8,791 nt of DNA. It comes from Hydrogenothermus sp. GTDB taxonomy: Bacteria > Aquificota > Aquificia > Aquificales > Hydrogenothermaceae. A program made the translations under genes and the position numbers. This document shows positions 1 through 7,221 of the stretch, piece after piece. The notes beneath the pieces were generated by a model. It was given only the letters and a program-made list of their open reading frames with translations. It was not told the DNA's origin and searched no databases. The stretch is from contig QNYP01000115.1 of assembly GCA_003978675.1 (NCBI GenBank), positions 1 through 8,791 on the forward strand, in the 5' to 3' direction. How positions within the stretch are numbered: position 1 is the first letter of the stretch; each line of letters begins with the position of its first letter.

Positions 1-300
1 AGATAAAACTTTTTTCCTTCTAATCATACTGCTTTGGCATTTGCAATATTTGGAAGCTATGCATATTACTATACTGATACTAAAATTGAGTATATTTTAT
101 ATGCTGTGCCAACATTAACAGCATTTAGTAGAATATACAAAAATAAACATTATTTATCAGACACTATAGCTGGTGCTATTATTGGCTTAAGTAGTGTTTA
201 CTTTGGAAAATATTTTTCAAAAAAATATTTATCAAGGTTTAAACTTGAAACAAGTATAAATAAAAATTATTCTAGTTTTAATTTAAAATATAACTTCTAA
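1..300 (+). CDS. PAP2-family membrane phosphatase, C-terminal part, 5' end missing and frame broken at the edge
   Basis: C-terminal portion of a type 2 phosphatidic acid phosphatase (PAP2) protein. This family removes phosphate from lipid phosphates or undecaprenyl diphosphate at the membrane. Two signature motifs are visible. FPSNHTA is encoded from base 13, corresponding to the family PSGH motif with its catalytic histidine (bases 25-27). SRIYKNKHYLSD follows at 127-162, with the second histidine at 148-150 and the aspartate at 160-162. Hydrophobic stretches around both fit membrane helices, and the tail is basic (KYFSKKYLSRFK). A TTG at 34 is the first possible start downstream of the break, but it would cut off the first motif, so it is not the real start. 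An in-frame TAA at bases 4-6 interrupts the frame. Joining the +2 frame (GAT AAA ACT) through the T-run at 10-15 by one extra T would bypass it. The exact substrate cannot be told. The M16 gene begins a few bases after the stop. Confidence 0.8.
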
Positions 301-301
301 T

Positions 302-305
302 GGAG
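302..305 (+). promoter_or_regulatory. Ribosome binding site deciding the start of the M16 gene
   Basis: GGAG at 302-305 overlaps the GTG at 305-307, so it cannot serve that codon. It stands 8 bases before the in-frame TTG at 314-316, a normal distance. TTG 314 is therefore the better start, and it gives a protein beginning MKYLILL. Confidence 0.6.
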
Positions 306-313
306 TGAAAACT

Positions 314-1588
314 TTGAAATATTTAATACTCCTTTTATTTTTAACTTTTAATTTTGCAATTGCAGGAGGAAACAAAGTGATAAAGCATATTTTGCCAAAT
401 AAGGCAACAATTTTATATAAGGAAACCAGTGGAAAAGGTATTATTTCTGGGGTTATTTTCATAAAAGGGGGAAGCATAGAAGACCCAAAAGGAAAAAAAG
501 GTTTAAATCATTTACTTTTCAAAATGCTTTTAAAAAGATCAGAAAACCTTACTGGATTAGAAATTAATAAAGTGTTTGAAGATAGTGGAGGGCATATTTC
601 TGCGTCAGGCGGAGAAGAATTTTCTACAATTGAGTTTGCAATTAAGCTAGAAGACTTTGAAAAAGGAATGAAAGTTTTAAAAGAAGTTTTATATAAACCT
701 GTATTTGAAAAAGAAAAATTAAAACAAGAAATAAACAACACAATAGCCCAAATTAATGCAAAAAAAGAAGAAGGATTTTCCTATGCTTTAGATGAGCTTA
801 GGAAAGAAATCTACAAAAATACACCTTATGAAGTTTCTCCCCTTGGTATTCCTGAGGATTTGAAAAATATAACTGTAAAAGATTTAAAAGAAAGACACAA
901 ACACATATTACAAGGTGGGAGATTTATTATCTCAATAGTGGGAGATTTGCCTTACAAAGAAGCAGAACCAATTTTAAAGAATGTTTTTGGTAAGCTAGAA
1001 AATAAGGATTATCAATATAAAAAAGTGAATGTAAAAATTTCCAAAGCTGATAAAAAGGAAATAAATAGAGATGGAGCACAATCAACAATTGTTGTTGCAT
1101 ATAATGCACCAAAAGCTGGAGAAAAAGGATATTTTGCGTTTAAAGTTTTAAATTCTATTCTTGGTAATGGTTTTACATCAAGATTATTTCAAGAACTTAG
1201 AGAAAAAAGAGGCCTTGCATATGCAGTTGGTTCATTTTATCCAAGTAAAATAAATGTAGGAAATATGTTCGCATATATAGGAACTGCTCCTGAGAAAACT
1301 GAAAAGTCTCTAAACGGAATTATTGAAGTTGTGAATAGTATAAAAAATGGAATTACAGAGGAAGAAATAAAAATAGCAAAAGAAAAGCTGATAGGTCATT
1401 TTTTACTTGACAGTCAAACCAGAGAAAAACAGGCTTTTTATCTTGGATTTTTTGAAACAATAGGACTTGGATATGAAACATTTAACAAATATGTAGAAAA
1501 AATTCAATCTGTAAAAGAAAAACAAGTTTTAAATGTCTATAATAGATATATTCCAGAAGGCTATTTTGCAGTTATTGTAAAACCATAA
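314..1588 (+). CDS. Exported M16-family (pitrilysin/processing peptidase-like) protein with a degenerate zinc motif, probably non-catalytic
   Basis: About 424 residues from TTG 314, the usual size of a short two-domain M16B protein. Residues below are counted from the alternative GTG at 305. A signal peptide runs from K5 to A20 (KYLILLLFLTFNFAIA) with an AIA cleavage site, so the protein should be periplasmic. The N-terminal domain aligns with the family around GLNHLLFKML (66-75), where active enzymes have H-x-x-E-H. Here it reads H69-L-L-F72-K73, so the catalytic glutamate and the second zinc-binding histidine are lost. The C-terminal domain keeps the substrate-handling signature SRLFQELREKRGLAY (292-306), with R299 and Y306 in the R-x6-Y spacing of the M16 R/Y pair. 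This combination is known for non-catalytic partners of heterodimeric M16 enzymes. A catalytic partner would be expected elsewhere; none lies in the window. The gene sits between the PAP2 gene and the aminopropyltransferase with short gaps, so the three are likely cotranscribed. Family assignment is firm; its physiological role is unknown. Confidence 0.9.
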   Translation: MKYLILLLFLTFNFAIAGGNKVIKHILPNKATILYKETSGKGIISGVIFIKGGSIEDPKGKKGLNHLLFKMLLKRSENLTGLEINKVFEDSGGHISASGGEEFSTIEFAIKLEDFEKGMKVLKEVLYKPVFEKEKLKQEINNTIAQINAKKEEGFSYALDELRKEIYKNTPYEVSPLGIPEDLKNITVKDLKERHKHILQGGRFIISIVGDLPYKEAEPILKNVFGKLENKDYQYKKVNVKISKADKKEINRDGAQSTIVVAYNAPKAGEKGYFAFKVLNSILGNGFTSRLFQELREKRGLAYAVGSFYPSKINVGNMFAYIGTAPEKTEKSLNGIIEVVNSIKNGITEEEIKIAKEKLIGHFLLDSQTREKQAFYLGFFETIGLGYETFNKYVEKIQSVKEKQVLNVYNRYIPEGYFAVIVKP

Positions 1589-1595
1589 AAGGAGG
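1588..1595 (+). promoter_or_regulatory. Strong ribosome binding site of the aminopropyltransferase gene
   Basis: AAAGGAGG at 1588-1595 begins on the last base of the M16 stop codon and ends 7 bases before TTG 1603. Its strength and spacing support the TTG start, since the next in-frame ATG encodes residue 59, far inside the conserved domain. Confidence 0.75.
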
Positions 1596-1602
1596 ATTTA
1601 TT

Positions 1603-2427
1603 TTGGTTTGGTTTACTGAATATCAAACAGAAAATGTAGGTTTAACAATAAAAGCAAAGGAAGTAAAAACTATAAATTCTAAATATCAAGAAATAATAGT
1701 TTTAGATACAGAAGAATTTGGAAAGGTGTTAGTTTTGGATGGAGCCGTCCAAACAACAGAAAAAGATGAGTTTATGTATCATGAAATGCTTGTTCATCCT
1801 GCGTTAATAAAACATCCTCAGCCACAAAGAGTTTTAATTATAGGTGGAGGAGATGGGGGAAGTGTTAGAGAAGCTTTAAAACATAAAAGTGTTGAAGAAG
1901 TTCACTTGTGTGAAATAGATGAAGAAGTCATTTTTGTAAGCGAAAAATATTTTCCAAGTATAAGCTCAAAGCTTAGGGATGAAAAGGTAAAAATATTTAT
2001 TGAAGATGGAAATCAATTTTTAGAAGAAAGGAAAAATTATTATGATGTAATAATAATGGATTCTTCTGACCCAATAGGTCCTGCAGAGGTTCTTTTTCAA
2101 GAAAGTTTCTATAAAAAAGTTAAATCATCTCTTAGAAAAAATGGAATAATGGTAGCTCAAACAGAATCACCATTTTTACAAGAAAAATATTTCAAAAATG
2201 CAGTTAAGGAAATAAAAAAAGTATTTAAATATGTAGGTGTTTACACTGGATTTGTTCCAACATATCCTGCAGGTATGTGGAGTTATACCCTTGCAAGCGA
2301 TGATGTAAATGTGTTAGACAATGTAAATAAAGATAGGTTAGATAATATAGAAACAAAGTATATAGATGAATATTTATATACAAATCTTTTTGCAATCCCA
2401 AAGTTTATTAAGAATATGATTGAATAA
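1603..2427 (+). CDS. speE: Aminopropyltransferase, spermidine synthase family
   Basis: A cytoplasmic enzyme that transfers the aminopropyl group of decarboxylated S-adenosylmethionine to a polyamine acceptor, giving spermidine from putrescine in the classical reaction. It has 274 residues, normal for the family. An N-terminal beta-strand region (WFTEYQTEN, 3-11) is followed by the Rossmann-like methyltransferase fold. Visible landmarks are the acceptor-side motif EKDEFMYHEM (53-62), the nucleotide-binding loop GGGDGG (81-86), the acidic residue ending strand 2 in CEIDEE (103-108), EDGNQF (134-139), the catalytic-site motif DSSDPIGPA (153-161), and YPAGMWSYT (221-229) near the polyamine pocket. 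The gene starts with TTG after a strong ribosome binding site and lies 14 bases after the M16 stop. Thermophiles often have relatives that use agmatine or longer polyamines, so putrescine as acceptor is family inference. No decarboxylase partner gene is in the window. Confidence 0.93.
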   Translation: MVWFTEYQTENVGLTIKAKEVKTINSKYQEIIVLDTEEFGKVLVLDGAVQTTEKDEFMYHEMLVHPALIKHPQPQRVLIIGGGDGGSVREALKHKSVEEVHLCEIDEEVIFVSEKYFPSISSKLRDEKVKIFIEDGNQFLEERKNYYDVIIMDSSDPIGPAEVLFQESFYKKVKSSLRKNGIMVAQTESPFLQEKYFKNAVKEIKKVFKYVGVYTGFVPTYPAGMWSYTLASDDVNVLDNVNKDRLDNIETKYIDEYLYTNLFAIPKFIKNMIE

Positions 2428-2435
2428 ACTTAAAC

Positions 2436-2463
2436 TTGCCAAAAGAAGAAATCTTTTTATATT
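2436..2463 (+). promoter_or_regulatory. Candidate sigma-70-type promoter for dnaG-rpoD
   Basis: The 70-base gap after speE holds TTGCCA (2436-2441) and TATATT (2458-2463) with a 16-base spacer. This would start transcription near 2470, about 28 bases before the dnaG start. The octamer TTGCCAAA occurs at 2436 and again at 2469, so one copy is the -35 box and the other would fall at the transcript start. AT-rich DNA makes such boxes common by chance, so this is tentative. Confidence 0.35.
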
Positions 2464-2483
2464 TATATTTGCCAAATTTTTCT

Positions 2484-2488
2484 GGAGA
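2484..2488 (+). promoter_or_regulatory. Ribosome binding site of dnaG
   Basis: GGAGA at 2484-2488 lies 9 bases before TTG 2498. There is no in-frame ATG until residue 296, deep inside the catalytic domain, so a non-ATG start is required. This site picks TTG 2498. Confidence 0.6.
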
Positions 2489-2497
2489 TACTAAAAC

Positions 2498-4138
2498 TTG
2501 GCCATACTGCCTGAAACTATTGAAGAAGTCAAATCTGTAGCTAATGTATATGATGTTATTTCTGAGTATTTGGATTTAAAAAAAGTTGGCACATCTTACA
2601 GTGCATTGTGCCCATTTCATTCAGAAAAAACACCATCCTTTTATGTATCTCCACAAAAAAATATATGGAAATGCTTTGGTTGTGGAAAAAGTGGTAATGC
2701 GATTAGCTTTCTAGTAGAATACGAAGGAATAAGCTATTCCCAAGCAATTATCAAACTTGCAGAAAAATACAATATCCAGGTTAAATTTTCAAGTAAAGAT
2801 AATTTTAAAGAAAAATCCAAAATACTAACAGTTTTAGAAAAAGTAGCAAAATTTTATAAACAGCAGTTAAAGAACTATCCCAAACCTAGAAGATATCTGT
2901 TAGAAAGAGGAATAAATCCATCAACTATAGATAAATTTGACATTGGCTATTCCCCTGAGGATGACAGCTTTATTAAATTTGTAGAGAAAGAAAATATAGA
3001 CAAAAAAATACTTGTAGATGCAGGAATTATTTCAAGTATAGACAGCAAAAAAGATAAATTTTCTGGAAGAATTATCTTTCCAATAAAAGATTTATCTGGA
3101 AGGGTGATAGCTTTTGGTGGAAGGGTAATAGACGATAATAAGTCCCCAAAATATTTAAACTCACCAGAAACAAAAGTTTATCATAAAAGTGAAGTTTTAT
3201 ACGGTTTATACGAGGCAAAAGAACATATAAGAGAAGAAAATTTTGCAGTTATAGTTGAAGGTTATTTTGATGTAATCTCTCCATATCAAGTAGGATTAAA
3301 AAACATAGTAGCATCACTTGGAACAGCTTTTACACAAAAACAGGCAAAACTTCTAAAAAAATTTACAGACAAAATTTATCTAATGTTTGATTCAGATAAA
3401 GCAGGTAAACAGGCAGTAATAAGAGCCTCAAAAATATTTTTATCTGAAGGTATACAAGTTTACTATGTACCCCTTGAAGATAAAGACCCAGATTTGCTTG
3501 CCAAAAAAGGCTACAAGGCATTAAGAGAAAAATTACAAAAAGGAGAAAACTTTTTAGATTTTCTAATAAAAACATGGAAAAACACAAAAAGCAGAGAAAA
3601 AAGAGCAAGTTTAATGAAAATTGTTTTAGATATCCTGTCTACTGCGAAAGACAAAATCATCGTCAGTGAATACGTAAACATACTTTCCAAAGAAACAGGT
3701 ATGCTGAAAGAGTTTTTAATAGAAGAAATGAAAAAGTTTAAAAGTAATAAAACTATTACTAAAGATGAAGAAGAAGTATTTATCAAAAAAGACAAACTAA
3801 ATACTGCTGAAAAAATAGTTTTAAAAGGGTTAATAACCTTAGATAAAAATCAGGTATTAAATATATTAAATAATTATGGTAAAATAGTGTCTTCCGAATA
3901 TTTTAATTATTTAATGGATGCAATTCTAAATAATGAACTTTCAGAAAAAGAATACGAAGAAATAAAATCTTTTGAAACATCACCTATAACCTTAGAAACA
4001 TTTGAAGATGCAATATCAAGTCTTATAAAGCTTAACCAGGAAAAACAATTAAAAGAAAAAGCAATTATTTTTGGTAATACATCAGAAGAAACATTAATGG
4101 AAATTTATAAACTAAAAAAATCCTTAATAGGAGGATAG
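2498..4138 (+). CDS. dnaG: DNA primase
   Basis: Replicative primase that makes the RNA primers for lagging-strand synthesis and works with the DnaB helicase. It has 546 residues, slightly shorter than the E. coli enzyme. The N-terminal zinc-binding domain shows C38-x2-H41 (CPFH) and C59-x2-C62 (CFGC) with EKTPSF between them. The RNA polymerase domain includes PKYLNSPET (217-225), then the TOPRIM fold with the acidic EGYFD (E254 to D258) and DSD (298-300), followed by DKDPD (328-332). The remainder, from about residue 360, is helical and less conserved, as expected for the DnaB-binding domain, and is rich in lysine and glutamate. TTG is the start codon. rpoD follows after only 3 bases, and the last codons (Gly-Gly) carry the rpoD ribosome binding site, so the two should be translationally linked. 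No key residue appears to be missing. Confidence 0.97.
   Translation: MAILPETIEEVKSVANVYDVISEYLDLKKVGTSYSALCPFHSEKTPSFYVSPQKNIWKCFGCGKSGNAISFLVEYEGISYSQAIIKLAEKYNIQVKFSSKDNFKEKSKILTVLEKVAKFYKQQLKNYPKPRRYLLERGINPSTIDKFDIGYSPEDDSFIKFVEKENIDKKILVDAGIISSIDSKKDKFSGRIIFPIKDLSGRVIAFGGRVIDDNKSPKYLNSPETKVYHKSEVLYGLYEAKEHIREENFAVIVEGYFDVISPYQVGLKNIVASLGTAFTQKQAKLLKKFTDKIYLMFDSDKAGKQAVIRASKIFLSEGIQVYYVPLEDKDPDLLAKKGYKALREKLQKGENFLDFLIKTWKNTKSREKRASLMKIVLDILSTAKDKIIVSEYVNILSKETGMLKEFLIEEMKKFKSNKTITKDEEEVFIKKDKLNTAEKIVLKGLITLDKNQVLNILNNYGKIVSSEYFNYLMDAILNNELSEKEYEEIKSFETSPITLETFEDAISSLIKLNQEKQLKEKAIIFGNTSEETLMEIYKLKKSLIGG
4129..4134 (+). promoter_or_regulatory. rpoD ribosome binding site inside the 3' end of dnaG
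   Basis: AGGAGG at 4129-4134 lies within the last sense codons of dnaG and 7 bases before GTG 4142. The ATG at 4148 would be 13 bases away, so GTG is the better start. The layout suggests translational coupling of sigma factor to primase. Confidence 0.7.
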
Positions 4139-4141
4139 TCA

Positions 4142-5896
4142 GTGGCTATGATGATGCACGAAAGGGACGATGTTAGAAAATTAATCATGCTGGCAAGAGA
4201 AAAAGGATATGTTACTTACAAAGAACTCAGTGAAATAATAGATGAAGATTTACTTCTATCTGACGAACTAGATGAACTCATAGAGTATTTGCACGATATA
4301 AATATTGAAGTTATTGAAGATAATAAACCTGTTGAAGAATTTGGAAAAGAAGAAACCGAAGAAACTGACTATCTTGGAATGGAATTTTCTGATGATGTAT
4401 GGGCTAAAACAGATGATCCTGTGAAACTATATCTAAAAGAAATGGGTAAAATCCCTCTTTTAACCAGAGATGAAGAAATAAAACTGGCAATGGAAATAGA
4501 AAGGGGAAGAAAAAAGGTTCTAAGAGGATTACTTAGAACTTCATTCTTTGTGGAAAAAATTCTTGATGAATGGGCTAAAATTGCAGATGGTAAGATGAAA
4601 GTTAAAGACCTTATTAATATAGATACATCAGATTATGAAAACGAAGAAGAAGAAGTTGATGAAAATGCTGTAATCGATGAGTTAACTAGAGATTTTATTA
4701 ATAAAGGTATTCAGCTTGCAAAAATGTATAGAGATTTAAGGGATTTAGAGAAAAAAATAATAGAAAATCCTGATGATGAAAGTCTAAAGAAACAATTTTT
4801 AATTCAACATGCAAAAACAAATAGATTTATTAAGAACTTAAACATTAAATTTACAAAAATAGATAAAATTGCAGATGAATTAAGAGATTTATATAAACAA
4901 TTAAAAACTAAAGAAAGAGATTATAGAAAAAGAATAAAAAGACTTGAAAAAATCGATAAAGATATTGAAAAGCTATTAACAGCAGAATACGATGATAAGC
5001 TTTTAAAGAAAATTGAAGAAAATGGGTTATCTTTTGGAAGATTTGAGATATTAAAAGCAGAAACATTAAAACTTAGAGAAGAAATAAAAGAAATAAGAGA
5101 AAAAATTGGAACTGTTCCTTCAGATTTTGAGTATGTAATGCAAATAATAAATGAAGGAAGAAAAGAAGTTAACGAAACAAAACAGCATATTGTTAAATCT
5201 AATCTTAGACTTGTTGTTTCTATTGCTAAAAAATACACAAACAGAGGTTTACAGTTTTTAGACCTTATACAAGAAGGGAATATAGGTTTAATGAAAGCTG
5301 TTGATAAGTTTGATTATAAAAAGGGTTATAAATTCTCAACTTATGCAACATGGTGGATTAGACAGGCTATCACAAGAGCAATAGCAGACCAGGCAAGAAC
5401 TATAAGAATACCTGTTCATATGATTGAAACAATTAATAAACTCGTTAGAGTTGCCCGCTCAATGGTTCAAGAATTAGGTAGAGAACCAACCCCTGAAGAA
5501 ATTGCTAAAAAAGTTGGAATGCCCGCTGATAAGGTGAGAAAAATTCTTAGAACTTCTCAAGAACCTATTTCTCTTGAAACACCAATTGGTGATGATGACG
5601 AATCTCACTTAGGAGACTTTATTGAAGATAAGACTGTTTTATCTCCAGAAGAACATGTATTAAGACAGGCATTAAGACAACAGCTTGAAGAAGTTTTATC
5701 TACACTTTCAGAAAGAGAAGAGCAAGTTTTAAGATATAGATTTGGATTAGAAGATGATACAGAATACACATTGGAACAAGTTGGTAAGAAATTTGGAGTA
5801 ACAAGAGAAAGAATCAGACAAATTGAAGCTAAAGCACTAAGAAAATTAAGACACCCTCATAGAGCTAAATATTTAAGACCTTTCTGTGAAGATTAG
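4142..5896 (+). CDS. rpoD: Primary RNA polymerase sigma factor (sigma-70, group 1)
   Basis: Directs RNA polymerase to housekeeping promoters. It has 584 residues, close to E. coli RpoD. Region 1.1 lies at about 10-60 ([19 protein letters not shown]). Region 1.2 is at about 91-133 ([19 protein letters not shown]). A long non-conserved region at about 134-350 is very rich in lysine, glutamate and leucine, with coiled-coil-like stretches. Region 2 is at about 353-433 and contains [12 protein letters not shown], the region 2.2 core [19 protein letters not shown], and the -10-recognising [15 protein letters not shown]. Region 3 starts near 434 and includes [10 protein letters not shown]. Region 4 is at about 515-575, with [21 protein letters not shown] forming the -35-binding helix-turn-helix. 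The start is GTG, 3 bases after dnaG, so it is expressed from the primase operon. A strong hairpin follows 4 bases after the stop. There is no sign of damage or of an alternative sigma class. Confidence 0.97.
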   Translation: MAMMMHERDDVRKLIMLAREKGYVTYKELSEIIDEDLLLSDELDELIEYLHDINIEVIEDNKPVEEFGKEETEETDYLGMEFSDDVWAKTDDPVKLYLKEMGKIPLLTRDEEIKLAMEIERGRKKVLRGLLRTSFFVEKILDEWAKIADGKMKVKDLINIDTSDYENEEEEVDENAVIDELTRDFINKGIQLAKMYRDLRDLEKKIIENPDDESLKKQFLIQHAKTNRFIKNLNIKFTKIDKIADELRDLYKQLKTKERDYRKRIKRLEKIDKDIEKLLTAEYDDKLLKKIEENGLSFGRFEILKAETLKLREEIKEIREKIGTVPSDFEYVMQIINEGRKEVNETKQHIVKSNLRLVVSIAKKYTNRGLQFLDLIQEGNIGLMKAVDKFDYKKGYKFSTYATWWIRQAITRAIADQARTIRIPVHMIETINKLVRVARSMVQELGREPTPEEIAKKVGMPADKVRKILRTSQEPISLETPIGDDDESHLGDFIEDKTVLSPEEHVLRQALRQQLEEVLSTLSEREEQVLRYRFGLEDDTEYTLEQVGKKFGVTRERIRQIEAKALRKLRHPHRAKYLRPFCED

Positions 5897-5900
5897 AAAT

Positions 5901-5923
5901 AAGGGGCTAAAAGCCCCTTTTTT
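5901..5923 (+). terminator. Rho-independent terminator after rpoD, shared with convergent hisD
   Basis: Stem AAGGGGCT (5901-5908), loop AAA, stem AGCCCCTT (5912-5919), then further T bases to 5923. It begins 4 bases after the rpoD stop. In the minus direction the hairpin immediately follows the hisD stop (complement of 5922-5924). There its 3' side reads TTATTTC, a weaker T-tract, so it probably stops both transcripts but favours rpoD. Confidence 0.88.
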
Positions 5924-7208
5924 AATTTTCTTCTTTCCTAATATCCACACTTAATTTATGGGCAAATAATCCTTCTGCTTTTGCTAAATCGGAGGCATAT
6001 TTTGAAACTCTTTTAAATCCTTCTTTTGAAACATAAATAACAGAAGACCTTTTAATAAAATCATAAACTCCAAGCGGGGAAGAAAATCTTGCAGTTCTTC
6101 CAGTAGGTAAAACGTGGTTAGGTCCAAGTATATAATCTCCTAAAGGCTCCGTTGCATATTCTCCTAAGAATATAGCACCTGCATGTTTTATTTCATTTAG
6201 ATAATCAAATGGATTTTCTACTACTATTTCCAGATGTTCAGGAGCTATATAATTTGAAACTTCACAGGCTTTTTTAATATCCTCAACTATAAATATATGT
6301 CCGTAGTTGTTTAAAGATTTTTCTATAATTTCCCTTCTTGGCATATTAAGGAGAAGTTCTCCATAGATTACATTATGAACTTGCTCTGCTAAATTTTCAT
6401 CATCAGTAACCAATATTGCTGCTGCAAGCTCATCGTGTTCTGCTTGTGAAAGTAAATCTGATGCTATCCATTTTGGATTTGCAGTTTTATCAGCAATTAC
6501 GAGAATTTCAGAAGGTCCAGCTATTGAATCTATATCAACAACTCCATAAACATTTTTCTTAGCTAAAGCTACGAAAATATTACCAGGACCAACAATCTTA
6601 TCCACTTTTTTTATAGTCTTAGTTCCATATGCCATTCCTGCAATAGCTTGAGCACCACCAATTCTATAAACAGTCTCTATACCACATATAAACGCTGCTG
6701 CAAGAGTATATTTATTTGGATTTGGAGAACACATTACTATTTCTTTAACCCCTGCAACAACAGCAGGCATAGCATTCATTATTACAGAAGAAGGATATGC
6801 AGCTTTCCCTCCCGGGACATAAAGTCCTGCTCTTTCAATAGGAACAACTTTTTGCCCAAGTAGCATTCCTTCTTCTTCTAAAAAGTAAGACTTTTCTACC
6901 TGTGCCTCATGAAATTCTCTAACCCTTTCTGCTGCGACTTCTAAAGCCCATCTAGTGTCTTCTTCTATTGTTTCATATGCTTCTTCTAATTTTTTAAAGG
7001 GAATTTGAATTTCTTCTGGTGTTAGTTTTACTTTATCAAACCTTTCCGTATATTCTATAATTGCTTCATCGCCTCTTTCCTTAACATCTCTTATTATTTC
7101 CTTAACTGTTTTTTCATATTCTTCAACTTCTACATCACTTCTTGCTATTAATTTTTGAAGTTCCTCATTTTTTGTAAAATCCCTGTGTCTTAAATCTACT
7201 ATTTTCAT
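5922..7208 (-). CDS. hisD: Histidinol dehydrogenase
   Basis: Zinc- and NAD-dependent cytoplasmic enzyme that performs the last two oxidations of histidine biosynthesis, L-histidinol to L-histidine via the aldehyde. It has 428 residues, typical. The expected active-site residues are present: zinc ligands Q255 and H258 in LLSQAEHDE, D358 in LGDY and H417 in FAHKLS, plus the catalytic pair E324-H325 in IAPEHLEI. Also visible are YVPGGKAAYPS (130-140), the glycine-rich GGAQAIAG (184-191), VGPGN (206-210) and IAGPSEIL (229-236). The ATG start is preceded by a ribosome binding site at 7216-7221. It is the last gene of the minus-strand unit behind ftsY, with no other histidine gene nearby, so the histidine pathway appears scattered in this genome. 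Its stop codon overlaps the convergent terminator. Confidence 0.97.
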   Translation of the reverse strand: MKIVDLRHRDFTKNEELQKLIARSDVEVEEYEKTVKEIIRDVKERGDEAIIEYTERFDKVKLTPEEIQIPFKKLEEAYETIEEDTRWALEVAAERVREFHEAQVEKSYFLEEEGMLLGQKVVPIERAGLYVPGGKAAYPSSVIMNAMPAVVAGVKEIVMCSPNPNKYTLAAAFICGIETVYRIGGAQAIAGMAYGTKTIKKVDKIVGPGNIFVALAKKNVYGVVDIDSIAGPSEILVIADKTANPKWIASDLLSQAEHDELAAAILVTDDENLAEQVHNVIYGELLLNMPRREIIEKSLNNYGHIFIVEDIKKACEVSNYIAPEHLEIVVENPFDYLNEIKHAGAIFLGEYATEPLGDYILGPNHVLPTGRTARFSSPLGVYDFIKRSSVIYVSKEGFKRVSKYASDLAKAEGLFAHKLSVDIRKEEN

Positions 7209-7215
7209 CTTTTTA

Positions 7216-7221
7216 CTCCTT
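7216..7221 (-). promoter_or_regulatory. Ribosome binding site of hisD
   Basis: On the minus strand AAGGAG (complement of 7216-7221) comes directly after the ftsY stop codon and 7 bases before ATG 7208. It fills nearly the whole 13-base gap, leaving no room for a separate promoter outside ftsY. Confidence 0.75.

Noticed and set aside
34..300. A complete 88-residue gene starting at TTG 34
   Set aside because: The conserved PAP2 motif FPSNHTA begins upstream of this TTG, so the codon is internal and the gene is truncated by the window edge.
134..300. Promoter for the M16 gene inside the end of the PAP2 gene
   Set aside because: Many TATAAT-like hexamers occur by chance in this AT-rich stretch and none has a clear -35 partner; the close spacing suggests readthrough from upstream.
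2441..2457. Possible terminator hairpin AAAAGA / TCTTTT after speE
   Set aside because: The stem has six pairs with a single G-C, is too weak to stop transcription, and overlaps the spacer of the candidate promoter.
3363..3795. Overlapping minus-strand open frames with hydrophobic composition
   Set aside because: They are antisense to dnaG, where AAA and GAA codons read as TTT and TTC, so the membrane-like look is a composition effect.
4921..5238. A minus-strand open frame of about 105 codons rich in serine, leucine and phenylalanine
   Set aside because: It is the reverse reading of the lysine- and glutamate-rich coiled-coil part of rpoD, which automatically produces such composition.
6648..6863. 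A small plus-strand open frame
   Set aside because: It lies wholly inside hisD on the other strand, has no family features and no convincing ribosome binding site.
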